64,000 bases of DNA from Gammaproteobacteria bacterium (GCA_040183005.1 JAMPIW010000004.1:177883-241882), one strand, 5' to 3'; numbered from the stretch's first letter, positions 27,926 to 38,696 are shown. The notes: a model not told the origin generated them from the letters alone. Program-made: numbers and translations.

Positions 27926-29371
27926 TTACGAAGCGCTCGTCCCGCCCACGGTGAGTCCATCCACCCTTAGCGTCGGCTGTCCCACGCCGACCGGTACGCT
28001 CTGGCCTTCCTTGCCGCAGGTGCCGACGCCTGTATCAAGCTTCAGGTCGTTGCCGACCATGCTGACGCGGGTGAGTACGTCGGGGCCGTTGCCGATGAGG
28101 GTGGCGCCTTTGACGGGATAGGTGATTTTACCGTCTTCGATCATGTAAGCTTCGCTCGCCGAGAAGACGAATTTGCCGGAGGTGATGTCGACCTGGCCGC
28201 CACCGAAGTTGACGGCATACAGGCCGTTTTTCACCGAGGCAATGATTTCTTGTGGATCATGCTCGCCGGCCAGCATGTAGGTGTTGGTCATGCGCGGCAT
28301 AGGGAGGTGGGCGTAGGACTCGCGACGGCCGTTGCCGGTAGGGGCGACACCCATCAGGCGGGCGTTCATTTTGTCTTGCATGTAGCCCTTGAGAATGCCG
28401 TTTTCGATGAGCACGGTGCGTTGCGTGGGGGTGCCTTCGTCATCGACATTGAGCGAACCGCGGCGGCTGTCCAGGGTGCCGTCGTCCACCACGGTACACA
28501 GTGGGGAGGCGACGCGTTCGCCGATGCGCCCGGCGAACGCGGAGGTGCCTTTGCGGTTGAAGTCTCCTTCCAGTCCGTGGCCGATCGCCTCGTGCAGCAA
28601 CACACCCGGCCAGCCCGGCCCGAGCACCACTTGCATGGCGCCGGCAGGCGCGGCGCGCGCATCGAGGTTGACCAGCGCCTGCCGCACTGCTTCGCGCGCA
28701 TAGCCCAGAGCACGCCCGTCTCCTGAAAAAAATTCGTAACCGGCACGCGCACCACCACCGCTTGACCCTTGCTCACGACGGCCATCTTGTTCGACGATCA
28801 CGCTCACGTTGACGCGTACCAGCGGACGCACATCGGCAGCCAGTGTGCCGTCGGACGCGGCCACCAGTACCACGTCATAGACGCCCGCGAGGCTGACCAT
28901 TACCTGCTTGACGCGCGGATCCTGCTTGCGCGCCTCTGCGTCCAGCGACTCCAGCAAGGCCACTTTATCTTGCTCGGGCAAGGTTCCAAGCGGATTCGTA
29001 GGCAAATACAAGCGATGCCCTGCGACGGCTGACAAGGCTTTTACCCGATGTTGCTGCCCACTACGGGCGATGGCACGCGCGGCGAAGGCGGCCTCGGTCA
29101 GCGCGGGCAGAGCGATCTCATCGGAATAGGCGAAGCCGGTTTTTTCACCGCTGATGGCGCGCACGCCAACGCCGCGATCTATGCTGTAACTGCCTTCCTT
29201 GACGATGCCATCTTCCAGCGACCAGGATTCGTAATGCGTGGCCTGGAAGTAGAGATCAGCGCTGTCTACCGCGTGAGTCAACACCTGGCCCAGCACGCCG
29301 TGCAGGTCCGCCTCGGTAAGGCCCGAAGGGGCAAGCAGAATGTGGCGGGCAATATCAAGCGATGTATTCAT
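27926..29371 (-). CDS. tldD: Metalloprotease TldD
   Basis: 481 residues of the TldD/PmbA family. [12 protein letters not shown] carries the zinc-binding HExxxH motif, and [20 protein letters not shown] near the end matches the conserved C-terminal cysteine region. With TldE it degrades unfolded or antibiotic-type peptides and matures some peptides. tldE (pmbA) is not in view. It is followed upstream by a nitrilase-family gene, an order I recall from Pseudomonas. Confidence 0.96.
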   Translation of the reverse strand: MNTSLDIARHILLAPSGLTEADLHGVLGQVLTHAVDSADLYFQATHYESWSLEDGIVKEGSYSIDRGVGVRAISGEKTGFAYSDEIALPALTEAAFAARAIARSGQQHRVKALSAVAGHRLYLPTNPLGTLPEQDKVALLESLDAEARKQDPRVKQVMVSLAGVYDVVLVAASDGTLAADVRPLVRVNVSVIVEQDGRREQGSSGGGARAGYEFFSGDGRALGYAREAVRQALVNLDARAAPAGAMQVVLGPGWPGVLLHEAIGHGLEGDFNRKGTSAFAGRIGERVASPLCTVVDDGTLDSRRGSLNVDDEGTPTQRTVLIENGILKGYMQDKMNARLMGVAPTGNGRRESYAHLPMPRMTNTYMLAGEHDPQEIIASVKNGLYAVNFGGGQVDITSGKFVFSASEAYMIEDGKITYPVKGATLIGNGPDVLTRVSMVGNDLKLDTGVGTCGKEGQSVPVGVGQPTLRVDGLTVGGTSAS

Positions 29372-29488
29372 GATTTCGAATTCCGAGTTCTGGCTTAATG
29401 GGAACCTCTAAAATTCCATGCTTGGATTTTCATGAGGTGAAAAGCAAAAAATTGCCGCTGTTGTGCGCGCCAACATCTTTATGATTTT

Positions 29489-30307
29489 TTATGCACATCG
29501 CAGTTTGCGGTGCTGTATCGATGGAAAGTTGCGGCGAATGCTCTCCAGGCGGCCACGGTCAATCTCCGCGCTGACAAACCCTGAGCCGCGCGGCAGGCGA
29601 TCCAGCACTATACCCCACGGCCCGACGATCATGCTGTCGCCGTGGGTTTCGCGTCCGCCGACGTGATAGCCTCCCTGGGCAGCGGCAACCACATAGCACA
29701 GATTCTCCACGGCGCGGGCGCGCACTAGCGTTTCCCAGTGGGCCTTGCCGGTGATAGCGGTAAACGCCGATGGCACCGCGACCAGCTCCATGCCATCGTC
29801 CAGCAGGCGCCGGAACAACTCAGGGAAACGCAGGTCGTAACACACCGCCAGGCCCAGCCTACCAAAAGGAGTGTCCACCACCACCGTCGTGTCTCCGGCT
29901 TCAATCGTTTCCGATTCGACGTAGTTTTCCCCGCTTTCTTCGACGCGCACGTCGAACATATGTATCTTGTCGTAACGCGCCACACGCTCGCCTTTGGCAT
30001 TGAACAGCAAGCAGGCGGCGCGCACTTTGCCGGGGCTGTTCGCCACCAGTGGGATAGTGCCGCCCACCAGCCAGACACCGTTCTTTGCGGCCTGTTGGGA
30101 TAGAAAATCCTGGATCGGCCCCTGCCCGTCCTGCTCGCGGATCTTGACCTTGTCGAATTCCGTCATACCCATAATGGCGAAGTTTTCAGGCAACACGACC
30201 AGTTCCGCACCCGCTTGCGCGGCATTGCGGATCAATCTGGCGGCCTCCAGCAAATTGGCGCTGACGCTCGGCCCGGAAGCCATCTGAATTGCGGCGACGC
30301 GGCTCAT
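29489..30307 (-). CDS. Carbon-nitrogen hydrolase (nitrilase superfamily, deaminated-glutathione-amidase-like)
   Basis: 272 residues with the Glu-Lys-Cys triad: Glu in VLPENFAIMG, Lys in RYDKIHMFDV and Cys in GLAVCYDLRFPELFR. The pattern YDKIHMFDV..E...YxES matches the Nit1/YbeM branch, which removes the amide from deaminated glutathione. The specific substrate is inferred. Its ATG overlaps the stop of the upstream gene (30304-30307). Confidence 0.9.
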   Translation of the reverse strand: MSRVAAIQMASGPSVSANLLEAARLIRNAAQAGAELVVLPENFAIMGMTEFDKVKIREQDGQGPIQDFLSQQAAKNGVWLVGGTIPLVANSPGKVRAACLLFNAKGERVARYDKIHMFDVRVEESGENYVESETIEAGDTTVVVDTPFGRLGLAVCYDLRFPELFRRLLDDGMELVAVPSAFTAITGKAHWETLVRARAVENLCYVVAAAQGGYHVGGRETHGDSMIVGPWGIVLDRLPRGSGFVSAEIDRGRLESIRRNFPSIQHRKLRCA

Positions 30308-30759
30308 GGGGTCTCTCCTTGATCCATCGGAGGAATATCCACAACAGGAAAGGACGCCATGCCTGCGCTACCCGATGGGTCGGCGCCCTCCTTCCCCGTG
30401 TTATGACTGGGTGCGGCCAGAACAGCAAGCTCAATGGCACCGCCAGCGCCACCCTGCACCACCTCAATGCGATCTGAAGACATGCCCAGTGCTACCAGCC
30501 AGTCGCGCAGATCCTGCGCCCACGCAATGCCTTCCTCGCCACCGGGATGACGTAGCGCAATACGGCTCGCAGGCCTGCTCATGACATCCTGCATCACAGC
30601 CACAAGCGGGGGCATCGATACGATGACCTCGCCATTGCGCGGGCTCGCCCACTGCTCCGCCGTCACGGCAAGCAGCGGCACGGCATCCGGCAGGGGATCA
30701 GCGGCATGGGATAAAACGGGAACGCAAAAAACACCCGCCAAAAAGCACGAACTTTTCAT
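30304..30759 (-). CDS. Periplasmic hypothetical protein upstream of the nitrilase gene
   Basis: 151 residues from the ATG at 30759, which gives a clean signal peptide (MKSSCFLAGVFCVPVLSHAAD); a start at 30789 is possible. The mature part includes EQWASPRNGEVIVSMPPLVAV and RIALRHPGGEEGIAWAQDLRDWLVALG, an OmpA-like 'add up, act on half-numbers' style fragment, but I cannot place it in a family with confidence. It is coupled to the nitrilase gene by ATGA overlap. Confidence 0.65.
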   Translation of the reverse strand: MKSSCFLAGVFCVPVLSHAADPLPDAVPLLAVTAEQWASPRNGEVIVSMPPLVAVMQDVMSRPASRIALRHPGGEEGIAWAQDLRDWLVALGMSSDRIEVVQGGAGGAIELAVLAAPSHNTGKEGADPSGSAGMASFPVVDIPPMDQGETP

Positions 30760-31010
30760 CAGGCGTCGATCAACATCAAAATGCCGCATGGGTTCTCATC
30801 CGGTGGTTATTAAAACTAAAAATTGTCTCAAGTGAAAAAAGGGCACCTTTAGTATACTTTAAATTGTATCGGCCTCGTGTCTACTTAAACACAGCCACAT
30901 CTTCATGTGGACGCGTGTTAGCCCCACCCCGGCTTTTCCGCTACAATGCCACAACATAATTGAACAGCCGCCTGTGCGCCTTGAAAGCATGATTTCATAA
31001 AGGAATACCC

Positions 31011-32429
31011 ATGACTGTCCGCACCCGTTTCGCCCCCAGCCCTACCGGCTATCTCCACATCGGCGGTGCCCGTACCGCGCTGTTTTCCTGGTTGTATGCG
31101 CGCAAGCACGGCGGCACGTTTATCCTGCGCATCGAGGATACCGATCTGGAACGCTCCACGGCGGAGTCGGTGAATGCGATTCTGGAAGGGATGACATGGC
31201 TGGGCCTGGAATACGATGAGGGGCCGTTTTCACAGAGCGACCGTTTTGACCGCTACCGCGAGGTAGCCCAACAGTTGTTGGCCGAAGGCAAGGCCTATCA
31301 CTGTTACTGTTCCAAAGAGCGGCTTGAAACGCTACGCAACGAACAGATGGCAAACAAAGAGAAGCCGCGCTATGACGGCTATTGCAGGGACATGCAAGAT
31401 GCTCCTCCGCCCGGCGTGCGTCCGGTGATCCGCTTCAGGAATCCGCAAGAGGGCTCCGTCGTGGTCGAAGACTCAGTCCGCGGACGGGTCACGTTCAGCA
31501 ACAACGAGCTGGATGACCTGATCATCGTGAGATCAGACGGCACACCCACTTATAATTTCACCGTCGTGGTGGACGATCATGACATGAACGTAACGCACGT
31601 CATTCGCGGCGACGACCACCTCAACAACACACCGCGCCAGATCAACATCCTGAAAACACTCGGAGCCACCCCGCCGGTCTATGCCCACGTTCCAATGATC
31701 CTCGGCGAAGATGGCGCACGTCTGTCGAAGCGCCACGGCGCGGTAAGCGTGATGCAATACCGCGAGGACGGTTTTCTGCCCGAGGCTGTGCTGAACTATC
31801 TGGTGCGGCTGGGCTGGTCGCACGGCGATCAGGAGATATTTTCGGCCGACGAAATGATCCGGCTGTTCGACACCAACGATGTCAACACATCCGCATCCAC
31901 CTTCAACCCCGGCAAGCTGCTATGGCTCAATCAGCACTACATCAAGACCGGCGATCCTGCCCATGTAGCACATCATTTGAGCTGGCACATGGGGCGCCTC
32001 GGCATTGATCCTGCCGCCGGCCCGGAGCTGGTTGAGGTGGTCAAGGCGCAGCGTGAGCGTGCCAAGACACTGGTGGAAATGGCGCACAACAGCGTACTGT
32101 TCTACCGGGATTTCGACACCTTTGACGAAAAAGCCGCCACTAAAAACCTCAAACCCGAGATTCGGGATATCCTGACAGCGTTACGCACACGCCTTTCCGA
32201 CTTGCAGGAGTGGAACGCCGAGGGGATTCATCAAGCGGTGACGGAAATCGCAGAGGCACACGGCCTGAAGATGGGCAAGCTCGCCCAACCGCTACGCGTG
32301 GCGGTGTGCGGCACAGACGTGTCGCCGCCGATTGACGTGACGGTCGCCCTGATTGGGCGCGAGCGGACGTTGCGGCGGATTGATAAGGCGTTAGCTTATA
32401 TCGAAACAGTGAAACAGGGTCCGGCTTAA
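31011..32429 (+). CDS. gltX: Glutamyl-tRNA synthetase
   Basis: 472 residues, class I synthetase. The ATP-binding HIGH-like motif is in [14 protein letters not shown] (residues 10-23) and the KMSKS-like motif is ARLSKRHG (near 243). [14 protein letters not shown] is a conserved catalytic-domain segment, and the C-terminal anticodon-binding helices are complete. AAAGGAA lies upstream of the ATG. It converges with the ABC ATPase gene, overlapping by 4 bases at the stops. Confidence 0.98.
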   Translation: MTVRTRFAPSPTGYLHIGGARTALFSWLYARKHGGTFILRIEDTDLERSTAESVNAILEGMTWLGLEYDEGPFSQSDRFDRYREVAQQLLAEGKAYHCYCSKERLETLRNEQMANKEKPRYDGYCRDMQDAPPPGVRPVIRFRNPQEGSVVVEDSVRGRVTFSNNELDDLIIVRSDGTPTYNFTVVVDDHDMNVTHVIRGDDHLNNTPRQINILKTLGATPPVYAHVPMILGEDGARLSKRHGAVSVMQYREDGFLPEAVLNYLVRLGWSHGDQEIFSADEMIRLFDTNDVNTSASTFNPGKLLWLNQHYIKTGDPAHVAHHLSWHMGRLGIDPAAGPELVEVVKAQRERAKTLVEMAHNSVLFYRDFDTFDEKAATKNLKPEIRDILTALRTRLSDLQEWNAEGIHQAVTEIAEAHGLKMGKLAQPLRVAVCGTDVSPPIDVTVALIGRERTLRRIDKALAYIETVKQGPA

Positions 32430-33481
32430 AGCCCGCCCTCATGCGGAAATGTCACCAGATGATTCGCCGCGATGCGGATGCCCACCCATTCGCTGATGGC
32501 GTGATCATGGTGGCTGGGGAATAGGGCGAGCACCTTGCTGCCGCTGGCCAGCCTTAGCGTGTACATGATCGACGCGCCCTTGAAGGCCTTGTTGAGAATT
32601 TCGCCGCGCAGAGTACTTTCCATGCAGGGCACGATATCATCGGGGCGCAGCAGCACATCTACCTTGGTGCCCGTCGCCCAGGGATAGGCGCGGTCACCGC
32701 TAATCACGCCAACCTCGGTCTCTACAGTGTCGGGGGCCAGCAGTTTCCCGGCGAGAAACACCCCCTGGCCGATGAAGTCGGCGACAAAGCGGTTGGCAGG
32801 TTCATGATAGAGATTGAACGGCGTATCCCACTGCAGTATGCGCCCCTGGTGCATGATCCCCACCATCTCACCGAGCGCGAACGCCTCCTGCTGATCGTGC
32901 GTAACCAGGATGGTGGCGATATTCTGGCTTTTGAGAATATCACGCACCTCCAACCCGAGCCGTTCACGTAATTCGACATCGAGATTGGAGAAAGGCTCGT
33001 CCATCAGGATCATTTCGGGTTGTGGCGCCAGCGCCCGCGCCAGGGCGACACGCTGCTGCTGGCCTCCCGAGAGTTCGTGAGGATAGCGCTTGCCCAGCCC
33101 GCCTAATCCCACTATCTCCAACAAACGCGCAACCGTCTGCCGCCTGTCTTCTTTTGAGGTGCCGCGCAGACCGAAACCGATGTTGGACGCGACATCCATG
33201 TGCGGGAACAGCGCGTAATCCTGAAACACCATCCCCAGGCGGCGCTTCTCTGGCGGGAGGGTGTAGCCGGGGCGAGAAACGGCGCTGCCGCGCAACACGA
33301 TTTCCCCGCCGTAAACCGGCTCAAATCCCGCGATGGCACGCAGCACCGTGGTCTTGCCGCAACCGCTCGGCCCCAGCAGACAGGCCAGCGAACCCTGATT
33401 GATACGCAGCGAAAGATCGCGCACTACCGTGTTGCTGTTATAGCGACACTCGATGTTTTTGATTTCAAGTAACGGGATCAT
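32426..33481 (-). CDS. ABC transporter ATP-binding protein, ferric-iron/FbpC type
   Basis: 351 residues from the ATG at 33481; the open frame to 33559 has no family-like sequence. Walker [10 protein letters not shown], signature [15 protein letters not shown], Walker [13 protein letters not shown] and the H-loop VTHDQQEAF are all present, with a C-terminal TOBE domain ([10 protein letters not shown]). The Q-loop segment ([15 protein letters not shown]) and overall layout resemble FbpC/PotA importers of iron or polyamines. No permease or binding-protein gene is adjacent, so it is an orphan here. Confidence 0.88.
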   Translation of the reverse strand: MIPLLEIKNIECRYNSNTVVRDLSLRINQGSLACLLGPSGCGKTTVLRAIAGFEPVYGGEIVLRGSAVSRPGYTLPPEKRRLGMVFQDYALFPHMDVASNIGFGLRGTSKEDRRQTVARLLEIVGLGGLGKRYPHELSGGQQQRVALARALAPQPEMILMDEPFSNLDVELRERLGLEVRDILKSQNIATILVTHDQQEAFALGEMVGIMHQGRILQWDTPFNLYHEPANRFVADFIGQGVFLAGKLLAPDTVETEVGVISGDRAYPWATGTKVDVLLRPDDIVPCMESTLRGEILNKAFKGASIMYTLRLASGSKVLALFPSHHDHAISEWVGIRIAANHLVTFPHEGGL

Positions 33482-33562
33482 GTGAATAGCTTTTTTGTGG
33501 TGGGCATGTTTTTGCGTGCCAATGCGATCAAGTGATAATTCACCCGCCCTGCGCCGCACGCC

Positions 33563-35493
33563 TCATGCGGGCACCGATTGTTGTTCAGTGAATACGTCCA
33601 GCTTCTCGTTCATCGAATGTTGCGACTTCACGTCCTTGCCAAGATAAACCACGTGAGGATCGGATGGCAAGGTCGAATCTTGTGCAAAGCCCGCAAGCGA
33701 GTCGTGGATGTGGCTCTCAAAGAAGGCGAATATTTTTTCATCGGCCAGCCCTTTGTTCAAGAAAAACTCGTTCTCGTAGGCTTCAAGCAAGCCCCGGTAA
33801 TGCGGCCGTAATCGGCTGCGCCGGGCGAGATCATGCAGGCACGCGTCACGCAGGGATTGGGCATCGGCGATCAGTTGCGCATCGTATTGTTCCAGGTTTT
33901 TGATTAACGCATCACCCTCCCCCGGTAGAGTGTCACGCCTCGCCTTAGCGCGCAGCAGCTCGTCCTGGGCAACGCTGTGCGCCTGTTGTGCGGCGGCAAT
34001 GTTGTCATCGTAAGGTTTGAGCTTGGCGGGAGTGATGTTTCCGTAGCCTTGGCGTTGGAGGTAGTGAGAACGCTCCATTTCCGCTCGCGTAACGTCCCAG
34101 CGCGCGTGCATTTCCTTACGTGTCAACTCGGTAATATCGCGATCTGCTTTTTGCCGTTCGGCACTGTACTGCGCTTCATTGCCCTCAATCCGCCCCGCCA
34201 GGGATTTATCGCCCTTTTGCTTGCGCCGAATCTGCGCAAAGCGCCAGGCGTGGTACACCGCCATATGGGCGTTCATCGTCTTGCCGAGGGATTTGCCGCC
34301 CCAGCCTGCGAGGGACATGTAATGGTTGTAGCGTTCTTTTAATGCGTTTGAAGTATCAAAATCATCTTTATTATCTTGCTGCCACGCTTTTTCCGGCAAG
34401 AAGGGGGCGCCCATGTCCAGCGCCTCATCGTACATATGGCGCAAAGCAATCTGACTTAACATCTGGTTAGCATAACCGCTCTTGCCCTCCTCCCCCGGCC
34501 GATAGCCGCCACCCACATTGGAATGCACACCCGGATACACCATCTCCTTGCAGTTGCCGGGTTTGATGCCGCCATCGCACACGCTGTCTACTGGAAAGGA
34601 ATTACGCACTTCATGCGCCGCAACAAAGTGGACGGCTTGTTCGACCGCCGGGGGGATGTGCAGCCCGTCAGCCCAGTCACCGTGGCCGTCCGCAATGCCG
34701 GGCGCGGGGTCTGCGCCCGGCGCGCCGAAGGCGATATCGACCGCACGCAGTGTTTTAGGCGATGCTTTGGTAACAGCATATTCGAAGGCGCCGCCGATGG
34801 CGCGGGCCGCATTTGCCACAGTCATTCTATCCGTCCGTGTTACTGAGAGATTGTTGGCGCTCATGGGCGCACCGACCGAGGCCACAGTATCAAACAAGCC
34901 CATGAAACGCACCCGTAACGGGCATTTGCCTTGCTTCAGTTGCAGGCCTGCGCCGATTTGGGTACAACGCTTGGCGATAAAGTCGCGGATAAAGGCGCGG
35001 GCGAGATGGGGCGCGAGTTTGTCGTCAAACTGCTTCAGCGCCCAATCGAGACGCTTTTTCCTCTCGGCGCCGAATCCGTTGCCAGTTATCGTGCCGCCTT
35101 TGTCACCGACTTCCTTGAAATAGGTGCCGATGCCGGGGACGTAGATGCGGTAGGTGCCTGTGATGTCGTTATCTTTAGGATGTACCCGATATAGGCGAAC
35201 GACATTACTATGCTCCAACTTGCCCAAGTCGGCGTCCATGTTATTGCCCGTGCCGTCAAAAAAATGAAACTGAACCACAACAGTTGCTGGCAACTGATCA
35301 CGGGGGGGCTCGCCGTTTGCGCCGCCATTGCCGCGCCCAGACTGCTAGCGATTTTAGAGCCCGCCGCTTTGTTGGCGGCATCCATTGCCGCCGTGGGTTG
35401 ATCGGCGAGTTCAGCGCTGGCTTGTAAAGCATTTTTTGATTGAGCCAGGCCTGGCGCGATTTTATCGCCTTTACTCTTTTGGTTTTTGGTCAT
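33563..35493 (-). pseudogene. DUF2235 / Tle-like type VI effector lipase, frameshifted and lacking its nucleophile
   Basis: The 576-codon frame (33563-35293) carries FHFFDGTGNN, FMGLFDTVASVGAPMS and VYPGVHSNVGGGYRPGEEG, hallmarks of DUF2235 alpha/beta hydrolases (Tle phospholipases delivered by type VI secretion). The usual GFSRGA nucleophile motif before ARAF is absent: the sequence jumps from DDKLAPH directly to LARAFIRDF. The expected N-terminus (MTKNQKSKGDK... to QTASPP) lies in another frame starting at 35493. The two frames join if a run of seven G at 35302-35308 had eight. So the gene is broken at a homopolymer and has probably lost catalysis. C-terminal half is coiled-coil-rich. Confidence 0.82.
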
Positions 35494-35857
35494 CGGGACA
35501 CCTCGGGTAATCGGAACGGTCTTCGCGGTCTTCGCTCAATATCAATCGTGGCGGCGAGCTATGTTCGGTAATTGCCGCCTCCACATGGCCATCGGGGTAA
35601 AAATGCACCTCGAAATAACCGGGGTTGGCGGGGACTTTGGGGTCAACGGGGGCTTCCAGGGTTTTGAAGAAATGATGCGCTCTTGTTGATATGTAGTCAC
35701 TGCGTTTGATCTCTATGTACGTACAGCCACTCGCCACCCATTTCACCTTTACCGTTTTCGGAGCCGGGGTGCCGGGGGTGTAGCTGAAGCAGCAGACATT
35801 TGTGCCGCCTGAGGTTACGGTGCTAACGTGCAGATTCCCGCCGCCTATGCCATTCAC
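35471..35857 (-). pseudogene. DUF3304-type partner protein, N-terminally truncated
   Basis: 128 codons beginning (GTG) with NGIGGGNLHVSTVTSGGTNV followed by CCFSYTPG, a pattern I associate with DUF3304 proteins found beside Tle-type effectors, possibly immunity or accessory lipoproteins. Full-length members have a signal sequence and about 40 residues before NGIGGGN. Here the homology stops 3 bases from a REP hairpin (35861-35894), so the RAYT block replaced the 5' end. The 3' end overlaps the effector start by 23 bases. Confidence 0.65.
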
Positions 35858-35860
35858 AGC

Positions 35861-35894
35861 CCGGTAGGGTGGGCACGTTTTTTGTGCCCACGCG
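35861..35894. repeat. REP hairpin, type 1, left of RAYT copy 1
   Basis: A GTAG tetranucleotide (35864-35867) is followed by a stem formed from GTGGGCAC and GTGCCCAC around a T-rich loop. This is the classical REP layout recognised by REP-associated tyrosine transposases. Confidence 0.85.
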
Positions 35895-35931
35895 TAAAAT
35901 AAACCTTAACCCATGATGCAATGATGTCGTT

Positions 35932-36477
35932 ATGTCGCGCTATCGCCGAGCCAATACTGCGGGGGCCACTTATTTTTTCACGGTGGTGACGTATCGCCGC
36001 CAACCGATTTTGTGCGATACGCCGGTACGCACGGCGTTGCGAGACGCTATTGTTGCGGTGCGCGAACAACGGCCCTTTACGATTGATGCGTGGGTGCTGT
36101 TGCCAGATCATTTGCATTGTATTTGGACGTTACCGCCGGACGATGTCGATTTCCCTGTGCGTTGGAGCATGATCAAACGGCGGGTAAGCGTGGCGTGCGC
36201 CGCAGCGTATAAGCGCCCTGACTGGATTACCGCATCGAAACGTAAACATCGGGAATCGACGCTGTGGCAACGTCGTTACTGGGAACACCAAATCCGCGAT
36301 GAAACGGATTTTATACGGCATGTGGATTACACCCATTACAATCCGGTCAAACATGGGTTATGCCAACAGGTGGCGGAATGGCCCCATTCAACGTTTCACC
36401 GCCATGTTGCGCAAGGTGTCTATGCACTTGATTGGGGGGGTGTGGAGGCCGGGATGGGGGAAGCATTCGGTGAATGA
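35932..36477 (+). CDS. REP-associated tyrosine transposase (RAYT), copy 1
   Basis: 181 residues of the Y1/HUH transposase superfamily. YFFTVVTYRRQ starts the fold, DHLHCIWTLP holds the HUH metal-binding pair and DYTHYNPVKHGL holds the catalytic tyrosine region. These proteins cut and rejoin single-stranded REP hairpins. It is flanked by inverted type-1 REPs. Nearly identical copies lie at 38697 and 39301. This copy has Thr in DYTHYNP where the others have Ile. Its insertion separates a truncated DUF3304 gene from a truncated RHS gene. Confidence 0.92.
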   Translation: MSRYRRANTAGATYFFTVVTYRRQPILCDTPVRTALRDAIVAVREQRPFTIDAWVLLPDHLHCIWTLPPDDVDFPVRWSMIKRRVSVACAAAYKRPDWITASKRKHRESTLWQRRYWEHQIRDETDFIRHVDYTHYNPVKHGLCQQVAEWPHSTFHRHVAQGVYALDWGGVEAGMGEAFGE

Positions 36478-36485
36478 CATAACGG

Positions 36486-36514
36486 CGTGGGCACAAACTA
36501 CGTGCCCACCCTAC
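36486..36514. repeat. REP hairpin, type 1 (inverted), right of RAYT copy 1
   Basis: GTGGGCAC and GTGCCCAC form the stem and CTAC (the complement of GTAG) closes the element at 36511-36514. RHS coding sequence follows almost at once (GYTYDSLGN from about 36520). Confidence 0.85.
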
Positions 36515-38226
36515 TTGGCTATACCTACGACAGCCTCGGTAATCTCAAAAGTCGTGCCGACGCCATCAACAGCGTCACCGAAACCTTCGCCTATGACGCC
36601 CTCAACCGCCTGACCTCCGTCAGCGGCCCCGCGCCCAAGACCTACGCCTACGACAGCATCGGCAACATCACCAGCAAATCCGATATCGGCACCTACACCT
36701 ACGGCGCCAAACCCCACGCCGTCAGTACCACCGCCACGGCGGGCGTGGTCAACGCCAGCTATGGTTATGACGCCAACGGCAACATGACCAGTGCCAGCTA
36801 TGGCAACAACAATGGGCGGTATTTCACGTATACCAGCTTCAATAAAATAGGACAGTTCCAGCGGGCGGGCAGTGGCAGCGTAACTGGATACGTCTACGAC
36901 GCCTATCACGAGCGCATGGTGACATGTGGCTCTAACTCGGCATGTACGGTTTATCTCAATCCGTACCCGGGCGCGGGCACGTTCTACGAGAAAGTGTTAA
37001 ATACACACACCCACTACATCCATGCCGGCGCCACCCCGGTTGCCATCTATACCTTGGATATCACCAACCCCACCCCCGTGGTGCGCTACCTGCACAAAGA
37101 CCACCTCGGCTCCATCGACGCCATCACCAATGCAACCGGCGCCGTCGTCGAACGCTTCTCCTACGACGCCTTCGGCAAACTCCGCCTGACCAATGGCCAG
37201 GACAGCCCCTCACTGCTCAGCGCCAGCCGCGGCTATACCGGGCATGAACACTACTGGGGCGCGGGCCAGGGATTGATCAACATGAACGGGCGGGTCTACG
37301 ACCCCAGCCTCGCCCGCTTCACCAGCGCCGACCCGTACATCCACAACCCCAGCGACAGCCAGGAACTGAACCGCTACAGCTATGTCACCAATAATCCGTT
37401 GAAGTATACTGACCCGACGGGGTATAAGAAGGTTTGGCAGCAGAAGTGGTTTAGGGAGACGGTGAAGGTAGTGGTGGCGGTCGTGGCGGCGGCGTATACA
37501 GGAGGCGCGGCATATAGTGCATTTATGGGGTCTGCGATCAGCTCGGCAGGCGGTGCGATGGCGATAACGGGCGCTCAGTATGCGGCCGCCACCGCCTCGG
37601 CAACGATTGTGAGCGGCATGGCAAGCGGCGCGGTAGCGGGTGGCATCATGGGCAACGGTAGCCTCAAAGGCGCGGTGGGCGGGGCGACAACCGGGATGCT
37701 GTTCGGAGCGGTCAATGCTTCGGGCGTGTCTGGTTTCAGCAAGGTATTGGCTTCGGGGACGGTCGGAGGCATCACCACCGATGCGCAAGGCGGAAGATTT
37801 GAAGACGGGTTTAAGATGTCGGGTATTACCTCGTCTATGAATTGGGGGTATGAAAAGGCGGTGAATTTCGGGGCCAATCCGCTGCCCGGAGAAAATTTAC
37901 CGGGTGGGGCATACAGCACAGTAGATGCGCAAGGATTGCCTGCTGTTCCGCCAAGAACTAATGTGTTTGGCAAAAACGTGCCTTTGACAGGTGATTTCTG
38001 GACGGACTTTGATAAGCAGGGAGGGTTTCTCAGCAAGATCTTCAACTCCATCCCGACGATGAATCCAATTGCCGCGGGTCACGATCAAATTTTCAACAAG
38101 GGATGGTTACCTTTTAATACGTTTACCAATTACGGAACCATGTTGCCGGCGGCCGTCGTCACTTATGGTGCGCTACTTGATGGACCAATCGCGGTTCAGC
38201 TTGCGGTTGATCGATCCAAGGGATGA
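36487..38226 (+). CDS. RHS-repeat toxin protein, 5'-truncated, with core and C-terminal toxin region
   Basis: The frame starts with GTG inside the REP; true RHS sequence begins at GYTYDSLGNL and shows YD repeats (FAYDALNRLTSV, YAYDSIGNITSK, YGYDANGNMTS). The RHS core follows (KDHLGSIDAITNATGAVVER, then GLINMNGRVYDPSLARFTSADPYI and YSYVTNNPLKYTDPTG). The variable C-terminal domain after it is Gly/Ala-rich and hydrophobic, then ends with NPIAAGHDQIFNKGW and a hydrophobic tail; its activity is unknown. RHS proteins are normally much longer and are delivered by type VI or similar systems, so most of the N-terminus and the shell are missing. A candidate immunity gene follows. Confidence 0.88.
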   Translation: MGTNYVPTLLGYTYDSLGNLKSRADAINSVTETFAYDALNRLTSVSGPAPKTYAYDSIGNITSKSDIGTYTYGAKPHAVSTTATAGVVNASYGYDANGNMTSASYGNNNGRYFTYTSFNKIGQFQRAGSGSVTGYVYDAYHERMVTCGSNSACTVYLNPYPGAGTFYEKVLNTHTHYIHAGATPVAIYTLDITNPTPVVRYLHKDHLGSIDAITNATGAVVERFSYDAFGKLRLTNGQDSPSLLSASRGYTGHEHYWGAGQGLINMNGRVYDPSLARFTSADPYIHNPSDSQELNRYSYVTNNPLKYTDPTGYKKVWQQKWFRETVKVVVAVVAAAYTGGAAYSAFMGSAISSAGGAMAITGAQYAAATASATIVSGMASGAVAGGIMGNGSLKGAVGGATTGMLFGAVNASGVSGFSKVLASGTVGGITTDAQGGRFEDGFKMSGITSSMNWGYEKAVNFGANPLPGENLPGGAYSTVDAQGLPAVPPRTNVFGKNVPLTGDFWTDFDKQGGFLSKIFNSIPTMNPIAAGHDQIFNKGWLPFNTFTNYGTMLPAAVVTYGALLDGPIAVQLAVDRSKG

Positions 38227-38240
38227 GGAAGGTGCGTTTT

Positions 38241-38594
38241 ATGGAGTCCCGACCCAGAAACGTAAAGAATGGTCTGGCGATTTTTGGTGTTGCATCGACA
38301 TTCCTTCTGGCATGCACAACGATTACGCCGCACGAAAATTTCAAGGCGCACTTGAATGCCGCCTTGAGTCGTAGCGTTGATGTTGATCCTGCCCTGTCGC
38401 TGTGTTCACAGAAACAGAAGAATCTGATCGAAGAAAAACTTTTACCGAATGGAAACATGGAATCTAGACATTTTCTTCGTTATGGCTGGACTGGGGGAAT
38501 ATGTACCTATTTTTGTGAATTTGACTCGGTAACACGAAAAATTGTGCATGTGCGTTTCGAGGGTGTGGAAGAGAATTGCGGCATACCTCCGTAA
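38241..38594 (+). CDS. Candidate immunity lipoprotein for the RHS toxin tail
   Basis: 117 residues from the ATG at 38241, chosen because GGAAGG lies 8 bases upstream; ATG 38223 overlaps the RHS stop. NGLAIFGVASTFLLACTT contains a lipobox (LLAC), so the product is probably a lipoprotein in the periplasm or membrane. Four cysteines sit in the C-terminal half (GGICTYFCEFD, ENCG). I recognise no family. Position directly after an RHS C-terminus is the usual place for the cognate immunity gene; this is inference. Confidence 0.65.
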   Translation: MESRPRNVKNGLAIFGVASTFLLACTTITPHENFKAHLNAALSRSVDVDPALSLCSQKQKNLIEEKLLPNGNMESRHFLRYGWTGGICTYFCEFDSVTRKIVHVRFEGVEENCGIPP

Positions 38595-38625
38595 CACACA
38601 CACACAACGCGGTAAGCCCAGTAGC

Positions 38626-38659
38626 CCGGTAGGGTGGGCACGTTTTTTGTGCCCACGCG
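38626..38659. repeat. REP hairpin, type 1, left of RAYT copy 2
   Basis: Same sequence as the REP at 35861: GTAG, then GTGGGCAC/GTGCCCAC stem. A short CA repeat (around 38597-38606) precedes it. Confidence 0.85.
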
Positions 38660-38696
38660 TAAAATAAACCTTAACCCATGATGCAATGATGTCGTT

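Noticed and set aside
36487..38226. Assigning a specific toxin activity to the RHS C-terminus from the HDQIFNKGW motif
   Set aside because: The motif alone is not diagnostic and I cannot run a profile search.
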